Source: JBCBUE01 sp039818285
GTDB taxonomy: Bacteria > Planctomycetota > Phycisphaerae > Phycisphaerales > Phycisphaeraceae
NCBI GenBank assembly: GCA_039818285.1
Contig: JBCBUE010000007.1
Span: 20,498-84,497, forward strand
DNA length: 64,000 bases
Direction of reading: 5' to 3'
Positions 33,864 to 42,137 of this stretch are shown here, in pieces. The translations under genes and the position numbers were made by a program. Every line of letters starts with the position of its first letter. The stretch's first letter is position 1. Under the pieces are notes generated by a model. The model saw only the letters and a program-made list of their open reading frames with translations. It did not search any database and was not told where the DNA came from.

Positions 33864-35441
33864 GTGAGAGTCCTTTACCTCGATCTCGATGCCCTGAATC
33901 CCACCCACCTGTCTTGCTACGGCTATCCCAGGGACACCTCACCCAATCTCGACCGCCTCGCGGCTTCGGGCGTGCGGGCGAACGCCGTCTACGCCTCGGA
34001 CGCGCCGTGCCTGCCCTCACGGACCGCTTTCTACTCCGGCCGGCTCGGCATCCAAACCGGCGTCGTCGGGCACGGCCAGACCGCCGCGGACCCCAAGCCC
34101 CAAGGATCAAGCCGCGACTTCAAGGATCACTACACGCTCCACGGCCTCGCAAGTCAGCTGGCGTCCCGCGGCTATCACACGGCCATGATCTCGCCCTTCG
34201 GCGATCGCCACTCGGCCCACCACTTCTACGCCGGCTTTCGTGAGATCCACAACACCGGCAAGAACGGCGGCGAGATCGCCGACGAAGTCGAGCCGACCCT
34301 GCATCGCTGGCTGGACGCTCACGCGGCGGAGGACCACTGGTACCTGCACGTCAACTTCTGGGACATCCACACGCCCTACCGCACCCCCGATGCCTACGGC
34401 GAGCCGTTCGCGGGCGCCCCGCTGCCCGATTGGTACACGCCCGAGATCATCGCTCGCATGCAGTCGCGCGGTGGGCCGCACTCCGCGAAGGACCTGGGCA
34501 TGTATGTGAGCGCGGCGGACGAGGAGGTCGGGCATCGGCACGGGACGCGGCGTTTTCCCGATCAGATTGGGTCGCTCGACGACGTGCGCCGCTGGATCGA
34601 CGGCTACGACACGGCGATCCGTTACGTCGATGATGCGGTCGCCCGCGTGCTCGAACGACTCGAGTCCGCGGGCGTGCTCGACGACACGCTGGTCGTGGTC
34701 GCCTCGGATCACGGCGAAAACCAGGGTGATCTCGGCCTATGGGGCGAGCACGGCACCGCCGACCACGCGACCTGCCACATCCCCTTCATCGTCCGCGGGC
34801 CCGGCGTCGTGCGCGGCCACGTCGACGACGCCCTGCACTATCACCTCGACTTTGCGCCGACGCTGATCGACCTACTCGACGGCAACGACGCCCGCTGCCC
34901 AGAGATCTGGGACGGGCGTTCCTGGGCGGAGACGCTGCGCAGCGGCGCGGCGGTCGGTCGCGAGGACCTGGTGATCTCTCAGTGCTGCCATGTCGCGCAG
35001 CGCGGCGTGCGGTTCGACCGCAAGGATCACCGTTGGCTCTACATCCGCACCTATCACGACGGCTTCCACGGCTTCCCGCAGGAGATGCTCTTCGACCTGA
35101 CGGCTGACCCGCATGAGTTGAACGACCTCGCCGTCAGACACCCCGAACTCTGCGCCGAAGGCGCGTGGCGGCTGTCTCGCTGGCACGACGCCAACATGCA
35201 GAAGGTGGCGAGGTTCTGCTCGGACGTGATCGACCCGCTGTGGACCGTGGTGAAAGAAGGCGGTCCGCACCACGCCAACCTGATCGAAGGCCGAGGCCAG
35301 CCGCAAGCGCGATTCGGCGGACTCCCGGGCTACGTGCACCGACTGCGCGAGACGCAGCGAGGCGAGCACGCCGATGGCATCGTCGAGCGTCACGCCCAGC
35401 GATACGCCGACTTCAACCCCGGCGGCCCCAAGTTGAGTTGA
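33864..35441 (+). CDS. Sulfatase, no signal peptide
   Basis: 525 residues from a GTG with GGAG eight bases upstream (33852-33855). The core starts at residue 2 (VLYLDLDALNPTHLSCYGY), so no leader is present. Metal residues sit in LDLDALNP rather than the usual DD pair; Cys49 lies in CLPSRTAFYSGR; ASDHGENQGDLGLWGEHGTAD lies near 283. The DLD start and the SDHGENxGDLGxWGEHG signature belong to a group of presumably cytoplasmic S1 sulfatases often seen in planctomycetes and related bacteria. The C-terminal 60 residues, after the usual DLTADPHE segment, are an extra helical region. Divergent from the Tat sulfatase. Confidence 0.88.
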   Translation: MRVLYLDLDALNPTHLSCYGYPRDTSPNLDRLAASGVRANAVYASDAPCLPSRTAFYSGRLGIQTGVVGHGQTAADPKPQGSSRDFKDHYTLHGLASQLASRGYHTAMISPFGDRHSAHHFYAGFREIHNTGKNGGEIADEVEPTLHRWLDAHAAEDHWYLHVNFWDIHTPYRTPDAYGEPFAGAPLPDWYTPEIIARMQSRGGPHSAKDLGMYVSAADEEVGHRHGTRRFPDQIGSLDDVRRWIDGYDTAIRYVDDAVARVLERLESAGVLDDTLVVVASDHGENQGDLGLWGEHGTADHATCHIPFIVRGPGVVRGHVDDALHYHLDFAPTLIDLLDGNDARCPEIWDGRSWAETLRSGAAVGREDLVISQCCHVAQRGVRFDRKDHRWLYIRTYHDGFHGFPQEMLFDLTADPHELNDLAVRHPELCAEGAWRLSRWHDANMQKVARFCSDVIDPLWTVVKEGGPHHANLIEGRGQPQARFGGLPGYVHRLRETQRGEHADGIVERHAQRYADFNPGGPKLS

Positions 35442-35724
35442 TCGACCAGGGGGGGGCTGGGCCGGGAACAACGTGCGTGGGCACGAGCAACCACGCTGCC
35501 TCCACCATGGGTCGACCAGTCCGCCCGCTTACCCCGCTGGCTTACTCACATCATGTGAGTTCAGCCCCAAGACGGCTATAGCCGTAATCTGATGATGCGA
35601 GTTGACTCAATCTATACCGGAATCAACCGCGGCCTCGCTAGCACAGCAATTCTTCGCGTTGCCTAGATCCACCGTGAGGGACCGGGATGCAGGTCAATCG
35701 CGAAGGGTTCTGGTCCTCACCAAG
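35442..35724. other. Intergenic region with two perfect palindromes, no gene
   Basis: 283 bases between convergent genes. It contains ACTCACAT-C-ATGTGAGT (35544-35560, perfect 8-base arms) and ACGGCTATAGCCGT (35572-35585, perfect 14-base palindrome), 11 bases apart. Neither is followed by a T-run. No plausible coding frame was seen. Confidence 0.5.
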
Positions 35725-37107
35725 TCAATTCTGTCTGGCCCGCCGCCGAGTCTGTTGGTGAAGCTCAACGAACTGCTCCTGCATGTCGCGCAGCGCGACG
35801 TCTGGGAGCGGCATCAATGCTCGCTCGTAGATCTGTTGATTCTCTTGTTTGATCGTCGCGATGAGTCGATCTCGAGGCATGCCCTCTTCGTCGTAGATGC
35901 CCTCAAACGCGTGGTGCTTGTTCACCATCGGGCCGGTCACCAGGTCGTAGAGCGTCCTGCATATGGAGATCCCACAAACACGCGGATCGCCGAGCACCCG
36001 CCGCACGATGAGGCGGTACAGCTCGGCCATTTCCTCTTCGGTGGGGCCCGGTTTTGACGACCGATGATTGCAGCCGTGGCCGAACGTCTGGTCGGACACC
36101 CAGATCGGCTTGCCCGTGACCTCGTAAAGGCGGAAGAAGTCGAGCTTTGGGTTCACGTGCTGCGGCGAACTCACGTCGGCGTGCCGCGTCACCTTCGACC
36201 ACAGGTCGTGATCAAACGACGTGGCCTTGGTGTACATCCCCAGGATGACGTGGTTCCTGTCGTGGCGACGGACGGCTGCCTCGGCGACGCGATACGTGCG
36301 CAACGCGATCGCCTCGATCAGCCGCTTGAAGTCCTCCTTCTTCCTGGGCTCAGCCTCAGCAAAGACCGCTTCGTTCATCGAGTTGAACGTATCGTCATAC
36401 GCAATGTGCACCTTCGACTTGAGTTCTTCCAGGCTCCGACAGTTCGTTCCATACACGGCGTTGAATGCATCACTGTCCCCCTGATACTTCTCGATCAGCA
36501 CATCGCTCAAAGCACTGCGACCGGCGCTGTGCGGGTGAGAGGCGAAGATCCGATTGACCCACCACTGGGCGTTGATGAACCCGCCAAAGCCGTAGTAGTA
36601 GCCCAGCAGGCAGGGGTTGTCGCGATGGCGGCCGCACGCGTACGCGGCGCGTTCTTCGATCAAGTCTTCGTAGTAATTGCTGAAGACGTCCTGGCGCTCG
36701 TAGTGGAAACGAAGCTCTGCCGGATGGGGGAACTGCCAGACCCCCGCGGCGAACGGGAAATCGTTCTCGGTAAAGAGGTCTTCGGCGTATTCGAGATCGA
36801 CGAAACCTGCCTTGTCTCTGCAGGGGCTGGTGGCGCCGGCGGGGGCGCAGTTAAATCCAAGCGATCGGTACTTATCAAACCAATCCCTCATCCAGGCCGC
36901 CTGGTCGTAGTCGTAGAGTTGCTTGACCGTCGGTTCGCTGTCGCCCGAGAACAGATGGCTGATACCCAGCGGAAAGAAGCCATTCCCGAGCGGGTCGATG
37001 AACCAATGCCGGCCGTTCACTTTCTCGAGATGAAAGAAGCCGGTGGCCTCGCCCTGAACGGTCGTGATTCCGCCGTATCGGTCGGTCTGTTCGGTGGTTG
37101 AAATCAT
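35725..37107 (-). CDS. Clan GH-A-like agarase-family protein, paralogue A (Asp at nucleophile position)
   Basis: 460 residues, no signal peptide. The opening FHLEKVNGRHWFIDPLGNGFF followed by LGISHL is the start of the (beta/alpha)8 domain of GH50/agarase-like proteins, where the first strand is W-x-(I/V)-(D/T)-P-x-G. Later: LLGYYYGFGGF at the strand where clan GH-A enzymes carry the acid/base (normally DNE), and TGKPIWVSDQTFG, where the nucleophile Glu would be and Asp339 stands instead. Four relatives lie at 42138, 43307, 50320 and 53632. It follows a LacI-sulfatase pair on the same strand after a 198-base gap. Fold assignment is fairly safe; activity is not. Confidence 0.7.
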   Translation of the reverse strand: MISTTEQTDRYGGITTVQGEATGFFHLEKVNGRHWFIDPLGNGFFPLGISHLFSGDSEPTVKQLYDYDQAAWMRDWFDKYRSLGFNCAPAGATSPCRDKAGFVDLEYAEDLFTENDFPFAAGVWQFPHPAELRFHYERQDVFSNYYEDLIEERAAYACGRHRDNPCLLGYYYGFGGFINAQWWVNRIFASHPHSAGRSALSDVLIEKYQGDSDAFNAVYGTNCRSLEELKSKVHIAYDDTFNSMNEAVFAEAEPRKKEDFKRLIEAIALRTYRVAEAAVRRHDRNHVILGMYTKATSFDHDLWSKVTRHADVSSPQHVNPKLDFFRLYEVTGKPIWVSDQTFGHGCNHRSSKPGPTEEEMAELYRLIVRRVLGDPRVCGISICRTLYDLVTGPMVNKHHAFEGIYDEEGMPRDRLIATIKQENQQIYERALMPLPDVALRDMQEQFVELHQQTRRRARQN

Positions 37108-37305
37108 GGGTTACTCGTCGATCGCTGATGCGTTGATCGTTGCATCGCGTCGAGTCAGGGGTTGGTCGAACCTCGCCATGCAGCAGGCTCGATGAGTGAA
37201 TCGCTGGCCGACCAGCTCCGTGGCGTGGGCCATCATGCGTCGCGGGGTTGGCTCCGAGCTCCCGACGCGGTCGACTCAAGGCAAGCCGACCGACGGCCGG
37301 CGTCG

Positions 37306-38937
37306 TCAGTCGATCGATTTCTGTGAAGCCGACGATGCATCCAGCGGGAATTCGCCCGGCAAGGTGCTGAGCCTGGCTGAGAGGGCTTGCCGGAGTTCTG
37401 CGAGTTGATCGGCGTACTGCGGATCGTCGATCAGGTTGCGCTGTTGGTCGGGATCGCTGTTGAGGTCGTAGAGCTGATCCGGTTCGTAGTAAGCGGGGTG
37501 CCTCCTGACCGCGATCCGTTCGGCATCGCGTCCCCCAGGGATCAGCGAGAGATGGCTGAACGGGGTCTTGGGGTCGGTCGTGATGAGCGGGCGCCCGCGC
37601 TGGTTCAGTCGAGCATTGAGCCGGTCGAGCAGGCGATCGCGCTGCTCAAGGGACATCTCTTCGGCGTGGCGCGGGTAGCGGATCGCGACGTAGCGGAGGC
37701 CGTTCATTTCGATCGCGCGTGTGTAGCCAAGCTCGAAGTACAGCGCGTCGTGAAGGCCTTCCGCCTCGCCATCGAGGAGAGGTCGCATGCTGAGGCCGTC
37801 GAACTCGGCTGGCTCGAACGCCACGCCGGCCAGGTCCAGCATCGTCGGCGCGAGGTCGGGCAGCGTCACAGCGGCATCCATCCGCCCCGTCGCGCTGAAC
37901 CCGCCGGCTTGCCAGATCATCCCGACCGTGCGAGTGCCACGCGAGTAAACGCTGCCCTTGGCGGAGGTGCCGTGATCGCTAACGAAGATGATGATGGTGT
38001 TGTCCTGAACGCCGCTCTGTTCGAGCTGCTCCAGCACCGCAGCGACGGCGTCATCAAGCCAGAGAACATTCGCACGGTTCGGTCCGTCGACACCGGCCTC
38101 TCGGACACGCTTCGGCAGTGTCTCACGAGCGGGCTGCACGTCCGGCGGCTCGTCGAGCAGCCCCTCTGCGGTAATGCGTGGATCGGCGTTCCACGAACGG
38201 TCGTCGTTGATCGGGCCGTGCGGGATCGTCGTGGCCATGTAGAGGAAGAACGGCTCGTCGGCGTGCTCACGGATGAACGTGCAGGCCGCGTCTGTGATCC
38301 AGTCCTGGTTGTGCGACGCGAGCGCCCGGATCCCATCGGAGTCGGGGTTGCCGTAGTACAGCGCCTCCGCAAAGTCGAAGCCGACGGCGTGATAGGCCTC
38401 GCGCACGGCGTCGGCGTTCTTCGCGAGGCGACGCTGGACATCGGGGTCCTCGAGCTTGGCCGTGTAGGGGAGGTTGTCGAAGCCGGGTACTTCAATGACG
38501 TGGTTCTTGCCGACGGCGCCCGTCGCGTAGCCGGCCAGCTTGAACCGCTTGGCCAGGTTGTCGTCGGCGGGCGTGAGCTTCGTGTTGAAATACACGACCG
38601 TCTGCCCGTCGTCTTCGGTCGTCCGGCTCCGGAAGGTGTCATTGGTCGCGCGACTGGCGTAGCCGCCGGTCAGCAGCGCGTATCGGCTGGGGGTGCACAC
38701 GGGCGAAGGGGAGTGCAGGTTATTCAGCGCCAGACCCTCGGCGGCCAGTGCGTCGAGGCTCGGGGTGAGCGCCTGGCCGTTGCTGTCCGGCATAAAGCCG
38801 ACCATGTGCGGCGGCAGGTCGTCCGCGACGATCACCACGATGTTCGGCCGGTCCGAAGCCGCGCGGGCGTCATCAGCGGCAGCGGCCGGGAGGGCGCAGA
38901 GGCCCACGACAAGCGCTTCGACGAAGCGTCTGATCAT
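37306..38937 (-). CDS. Sulfatase, secreted, coupled to LacI regulator
   Basis: 543 residues with a Sec signal peptide ending near AAA at 18-20. Motifs: IVADDLPPHMVG metal pair at 39-40, Cys81 in CTPSR, AVGKNHVIE in place of GKWH, TIPHGP, and VSDHGTSAKG near 321. Same subgroup as the Tat sulfatase at 32092-33708, although the export signal differs (Sec here, Tat there). The ATG overlaps the stop of the upstream LacI gene (ATGA), so regulator and sulfatase are made together. A LacI gene followed directly by a secreted sulfatase is repeated at 56456-59174. Confidence 0.9.
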   Translation of the reverse strand: MIRRFVEALVVGLCALPAAAADDARAASDRPNIVVIVADDLPPHMVGFMPDSNGQALTPSLDALAAEGLALNNLHSPSPVCTPSRYALLTGGYASRATNDTFRSRTTEDDGQTVVYFNTKLTPADDNLAKRFKLAGYATGAVGKNHVIEVPGFDNLPYTAKLEDPDVQRRLAKNADAVREAYHAVGFDFAEALYYGNPDSDGIRALASHNQDWITDAACTFIREHADEPFFLYMATTIPHGPINDDRSWNADPRITAEGLLDEPPDVQPARETLPKRVREAGVDGPNRANVLWLDDAVAAVLEQLEQSGVQDNTIIIFVSDHGTSAKGSVYSRGTRTVGMIWQAGGFSATGRMDAAVTLPDLAPTMLDLAGVAFEPAEFDGLSMRPLLDGEAEGLHDALYFELGYTRAIEMNGLRYVAIRYPRHAEEMSLEQRDRLLDRLNARLNQRGRPLITTDPKTPFSHLSLIPGGRDAERIAVRRHPAYYEPDQLYDLNSDPDQQRNLIDDPQYADQLAELRQALSARLSTLPGEFPLDASSASQKSID

Positions 38938-40016
38938 CAGTCGTTTCCTTCACGCTGGACAACCGAGGGGTCCAGGTCGTGTGTGATGCCGTCGTCCCAG
39001 GTGATCAGCCTGCGGTATGGGACCGCCTGAGCCTCGGGCCGGCGCGGAGCGCCCTCCATGGTCATGGCCTGCGTCATCCGAACGCCTTCGAGGCCGACCT
39101 GCTTGTACGGCGTCAGCAGCGTGTCCATCGCCATGCCCGACTCGCCATACATGATCTGCTGATTGAAGACGACGAGGCGCAGGTCCACCGGGATCTCGAT
39201 CCCTCGCTGGGCGGCGACGCGATGCAGGACGAACGCGTCGGGCAGGCGATCGCAGGCGAGCCCGTCGCACGGGCCGTACCGATCGAAGAACGCTTCGGCG
39301 AACGCGACGCCGTGGCGTCGCGCCCCGAGGAACTCCGCCTCTAGTTCCGTCGGATCGATCGGTTCGACGCCCGCACTGCGAAGGCAGGCGTCAAAGCCCG
39401 CTTTGCGATCGACCACGGAGAAGTGCGGCACCGGGCCCGGCTTGTGAAACGCGAAGTAGCCGGGGCGTCGGCAGCCGTGCGCGAGCAGGTGCGCCGCCGC
39501 GTGCCATCCACCGGCGTACTCGTCCGGGTAGACGCAGCGCGTCCGCCGCTTGACGTTCAGCAAGACGATCGGGACTGGCTGCTCGTCGAACAGGTCCACG
39601 ACGCCCTGCGGGAGCCGAGCGTCGACGTTGGCCAGAATGCCGTCCACCGCCGACTCGCGGAACAGCCGAGGGACGTTGTCGGGGTCCTGGATCTGGCCCC
39701 AGGTCAGCTCGTGGACCATCAGACGGGACTCGATCTCTTCGACCCCCTCGTGGAGGCCGTGGAGCAGCTGCGCGGCGAACCAGTCGAAGCCCAGGTCGCC
39801 GCAGGTGACGCAGGCAAGCTGGTTGAAACGCCCTGTGGTGACCGATCGGGCGGCCTGATTCGGCCGATAACCGAGGCGCTGGGCCGCCTGACGGATTCGT
39901 TCGGCGCGACGGACGATCGCGGGGCGGTTTTCTTTGAGTTGGCCGTTCAGGACCCGAGAGACCGTCGTCTTGGCGACGCCCGCCTCATCGGCAATCTGCT
40001 GCAGGGTGACGGTCAT
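38937..40016 (-). CDS. LacI-family transcriptional regulator 1
   Basis: 359 residues from the ATG at 40016. This start aligns with the paralogue at 56456 (M-x-VTLQQIADEAGV); the frame is open further, but the extra Cys-rich residues read through the operator. Residues 3-25 are the LacI helix-turn-helix (LQQIADEAGVAKTTVSRVLNG), followed by the hinge LGYRPNQAARS and a sugar-binding effector domain (CGDLGFDWFAAQLLHGL, NVKRRTRCVYPDEYAGGWHA). The middle segment RRTRCVYPDEYAGGWHAA is shared almost word for word with the second LacI, suggesting the same effector. Divergent from a PEP-CTERM gene over a palindromic operator; overlaps the sulfatase downstream. Confidence 0.92.
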   Translation of the reverse strand: MTVTLQQIADEAGVAKTTVSRVLNGQLKENRPAIVRRAERIRQAAQRLGYRPNQAARSVTTGRFNQLACVTCGDLGFDWFAAQLLHGLHEGVEEIESRLMVHELTWGQIQDPDNVPRLFRESAVDGILANVDARLPQGVVDLFDEQPVPIVLLNVKRRTRCVYPDEYAGGWHAAAHLLAHGCRRPGYFAFHKPGPVPHFSVVDRKAGFDACLRSAGVEPIDPTELEAEFLGARRHGVAFAEAFFDRYGPCDGLACDRLPDAFVLHRVAAQRGIEIPVDLRLVVFNQQIMYGESGMAMDTLLTPYKQVGLEGVRMTQAMTMEGAPRRPEAQAVPYRRLITWDDGITHDLDPSVVQREGND

Positions 40017-40036
40017 AACCATGAGTTTGTACCCGA

Positions 40037-40082
40037 AATGTATCCGGCATCGGTTGCATTTGCAACCGGTACCATATACATT
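40037..40082. promoter_or_regulatory. Mirror-image divergent promoters sharing a LacI operator
   Basis: Rightward: -35 TTGCAT (40054-40059), 17 bases, -10 TACATT (40077-40082), toward the PEP-CTERM gene. Leftward: -35 TTGCAA (complement of 40060-40065), 17 bases, -10 TACATT (complement of 40037-40042), toward the LacI gene. Both are symmetric about 40059/40060, the centre of the palindrome CGGTTGCATTTGCAACCG (40051-40068). A repressor bound there would cover both -35 boxes. Confidence 0.55.
40051..40068. promoter_or_regulatory. LacI-type operator 1
   Basis: CGGTTGCA-TT-TGCAACCG, perfect eight-base arms, in the divergent region of the LacI 1 gene. LacI-family operators are typically such palindromes. 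The core TTGCATTTGCAA closely matches TTGTAATTGCAA upstream of the LacI 2 gene (56396-56407). Confidence 0.65.
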
Positions 40083-40131
40083 GGGACCGTGTCCATGTAT
40101 CTCAAAAGCGACTGTTTCACCGTTTGACCCC

Positions 40132-40139
40132 AAGGAGGT
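40132..40139 (+). promoter_or_regulatory. Strong Shine-Dalgarno site (AAGGAGGT)
   Basis: AAGGAGGT nine bases before the ATG at 40149; a near-perfect anti-16S match. Confidence 0.7.
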
Positions 40140-40148
40140 ATCAAGAAA

Positions 40149-40898
40149 ATGACGCTCAACACCCAGTTCGCCGTCCGATCCGCCGCCACGCTCGTCGCGG
40201 CCGCCGCCCTGTCGACCACGGCGAGCGCCGCCCTTATCGACTTCCAGATGGATGACGTCGCCGGCACCGAACTCGAGGGCTTGGCCGACTCGGGCACGAC
40301 GGGCACCAGCTTCGGGAATGGCCCCGCCAACGTGGTCACCAACGGGGCCGGCTCCCTTGTGTTCACCGCCGGCAGCAACGCCTTTGTTCCGACTACCGCC
40401 GCACTGAACCTGACGACCGGCGTTTACGTCCTTGAGATGGAGTTTGGAGATTCGGCGATTGGCTCCGGGACCAACGCGCCCACGGTCCAGTTCGGCCTGT
40501 GGAATAGCGGTGCTAGCGAGCTCTTCCGGCTTGGTCTAGATAAAATAGACGGCAACCTGACACTTGCGGTGAACATTGGGGGCACGGTCACCGAGCTCGT
40601 CAACTTCGGCGGCACCTCGTTCACGGGCCCGCTCAACGTCCGCGCGGTCGTCGATCTCGACACCGATGACCTGGACATCTTCTGGTCCGGCGCCGCGAAC
40701 GGTTCCTTGCTCGATCTCACGGCGCTCGATGTCCCGCTCAATGGGATCCGATCTGCATCGAATCTGCAGTTTTTCGGTCCGACCGACTCGGTGTTGGTTG
40801 ATTTTGTCACGCTCGACATCCCCGAGCCCGCCTCGCTGGCTCTGGTCGGCCCGGGCCTCGTCGCCGTGATGCGGCGGGGAGGCGGTCGTCACGACTAA
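40149..40898 (+). CDS. PEP-CTERM sorting-domain protein 2
   Basis: 249 residues. Signal peptide with hydrophobic core (AATLVAAAALSTTASA, cleavage near 28), a beta-sandwich-like body of the concanavalin-like type by its pattern (DFQMDD, FGLWNSGASELFRLGLDK, alternating hydrophobics), and a C-terminal IPEPASLALVGPGLVAVMRR tag. It opens the long plus-strand run of genes to 55110 and stands directly behind the LacI 1 operator, so its expression should respond to the same sugar signal as LacI 1. Related in form but not obviously in sequence to the PEP-CTERM protein at 31082. A carbohydrate-binding role is possible, not shown. Confidence 0.85.
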   Translation: MTLNTQFAVRSAATLVAAAALSTTASAALIDFQMDDVAGTELEGLADSGTTGTSFGNGPANVVTNGAGSLVFTAGSNAFVPTTAALNLTTGVYVLEMEFGDSAIGSGTNAPTVQFGLWNSGASELFRLGLDKIDGNLTLAVNIGGTVTELVNFGGTSFTGPLNVRAVVDLDTDDLDIFWSGAANGSLLDLTALDVPLNGIRSASNLQFFGPTDSVLVDFVTLDIPEPASLALVGPGLVAVMRRGGGRHD

Positions 40899-40912
40899 CG
40901 CTAGGGCTCGCT

Positions 40913-40944
40913 GCCTCCTCGCCGCGGTCGCGCGGCGGGGAGGC
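40913..40944 (+). other. GC-rich 14-base-pair hairpin between PEP-CTERM and pseudopilin genes
   Basis: GCCTCCTCGCCGCG, GTCG loop, CGCGGCGGGGAGGC: a full 14-pair stem with one T-G pair, 15 bases after the stop at 40898. There is no following T-run, so it is more likely a transcript-end or decay-blocking structure, or partial attenuator, than a simple intrinsic terminator. The GCGGCGGGGAGGCGG in its 3' arm repeats a sequence at the end of the coding region (40871-40885). Confidence 0.5.
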
Positions 40945-41017
40945 GGGTGCCACAAACCAAGATCAGGCTTGCTCGACTCTCCTCTCCACATGACTCATTT
41001 ACGCAAGGGAATCTGAC

Positions 41018-41863
41018 ATGCACGCACGCCGCGGCTTCACGCTCATCGAACTCCTCGTGGTCATCAGCATCATCGCTCTGCTGATTTCCATCCTGCTGCC
41101 GGCCCTGAGCGCCGCCCGCCGAACGGCCCAGCAGATCCAGAGCAGCACGCAGACACGCGGCATCCATCAAGGCTTGGTTATGTTCGCCCAGGGCAATAAG
41201 GGCTGGTATCCGGGGATCGAGGGCAGCCTTGGGGGTAGTTCTGGAAATGTGTCGTTCTTGGGTGTGGCTGACCTGCCGAACTCGGCGAAGTACACCAGCG
41301 GCGGCACTGCCGCGGGCGGTCACGTTGGCGTGAGGTTTGAACTGATGATTCTGAACAACCTCTTCCCGAGCGAATACACCATGTCGCCCGCAGAAAAAGG
41401 CGACCCCGTGCTACGAGTCGGCTGCACTTTTGTCGATTACGAAGACGCGACCGTAGTCAACTACAACAGTTCGTTTTGGTCTTACTCCCTGCCTCAGATC
41501 GCAACCGGTCCCGCCAACGATCCTGCTGGGTCGAAGTATGAGGAGTGGAGCGAGACCCTCAATGCCCAGAACGTCGTTGTCTCGGATCGCCTCCTTCGAT
41601 TGGATCGCAACGTGAATCCTACCGAAACCAACCCAGAGTTGCATAGAAGCCTTTGGTCACCCGACAACGGAGGTGGCGACTGGGGCGGATCGTTAACCTT
41701 TAACGACGGTCACGTGGTGTTCAGCCCGACCTCTGTGATTGACACCCGGCTCGGGGAGTATGACAACGAGGGCGACAATATCTTCTCGAAGGCCTGGGGC
41801 CCGGGTTCCGGCATCGAAGATAACGTCCGCATGGTTTATCGTGGTGCTGGCAATACGGATTGA
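41018..41863 (+). CDS. Pseudopilin-like protein 2
   Basis: 281 residues. Prepilin motif at the very start (RGFTLIELLVVISIIALLI, cleavage before Phe7, Glu at +5), then SAARRTAQQIQSSTQTRGIHQG and a periplasmic domain containing NKGWYPGIEG, MSPAEKGD and NGGGDWGGSLTFNDGHVVF, ending DNVRMVYRGAGNTD. Close paralogue of the protein at 55333 (shared STQTRGxHQG, NKGWYPGxEGS, HRSLWS, TFNDGHV and RMVxRGAxN) and more distant from the one at 17114. It lies between the PEP-CTERM gene and the GH-A-like genes. No type II secretion or pilus assembly genes are in the window. Confidence 0.87.
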   Translation: MHARRGFTLIELLVVISIIALLISILLPALSAARRTAQQIQSSTQTRGIHQGLVMFAQGNKGWYPGIEGSLGGSSGNVSFLGVADLPNSAKYTSGGTAAGGHVGVRFELMILNNLFPSEYTMSPAEKGDPVLRVGCTFVDYEDATVVNYNSSFWSYSLPQIATGPANDPAGSKYEEWSETLNAQNVVVSDRLLRLDRNVNPTETNPELHRSLWSPDNGGGDWGGSLTFNDGHVVFSPTSVIDTRLGEYDNEGDNIFSKAWGPGSGIEDNVRMVYRGAGNTD

Positions 41864-42137
41864 CTATCGCCGAGCGGCGCGTTCTCCGCGGGAAAGTGAA
41901 AAAGATGTTCTGTGAGAGTGGCCCGTCGTCGGATCGAAATCAGCCGAATGTCGTGTTTCGGCCGAATCGATCCGGCGCGTTGGCTACTGCGACGGCAGTA
42001 CGGGATATAGATAGCGGTTCGTCAGCACGACAGACATGCTCGCCGCACCCCACCTTGACGACGCAGAACGAACGTTAATTACTCGTCTCGGTTGGTGAGC
42101 GAGCCCTTACTCACGCCTGCGTACCCCAGCGACACTC
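41864..42137. other. Intergenic spacer in the long plus-strand gene run
   Basis: 274 bases, no gene seen. It contains a small perfect hairpin TACTGC-GACG-GCAGTA (41985-42000) and a direct repeat of GCCGAAT. No recognisable promoter, so read-through from upstream is possible. Confidence 0.35.

Noticed and set aside
35725..37107. Calling paralogue A an active GH50 beta-agarase
   Set aside because: Neither catalytic Glu is found at its expected strand and the protein is much shorter than typical GH50 enzymes; only the fold-level similarity is claimed.
40017..40133. Upstream extension of LacI 1 to a start at 40133
   Set aside because: The extra 39 residues run through the operator and both promoters and have no counterpart in LacI 2.
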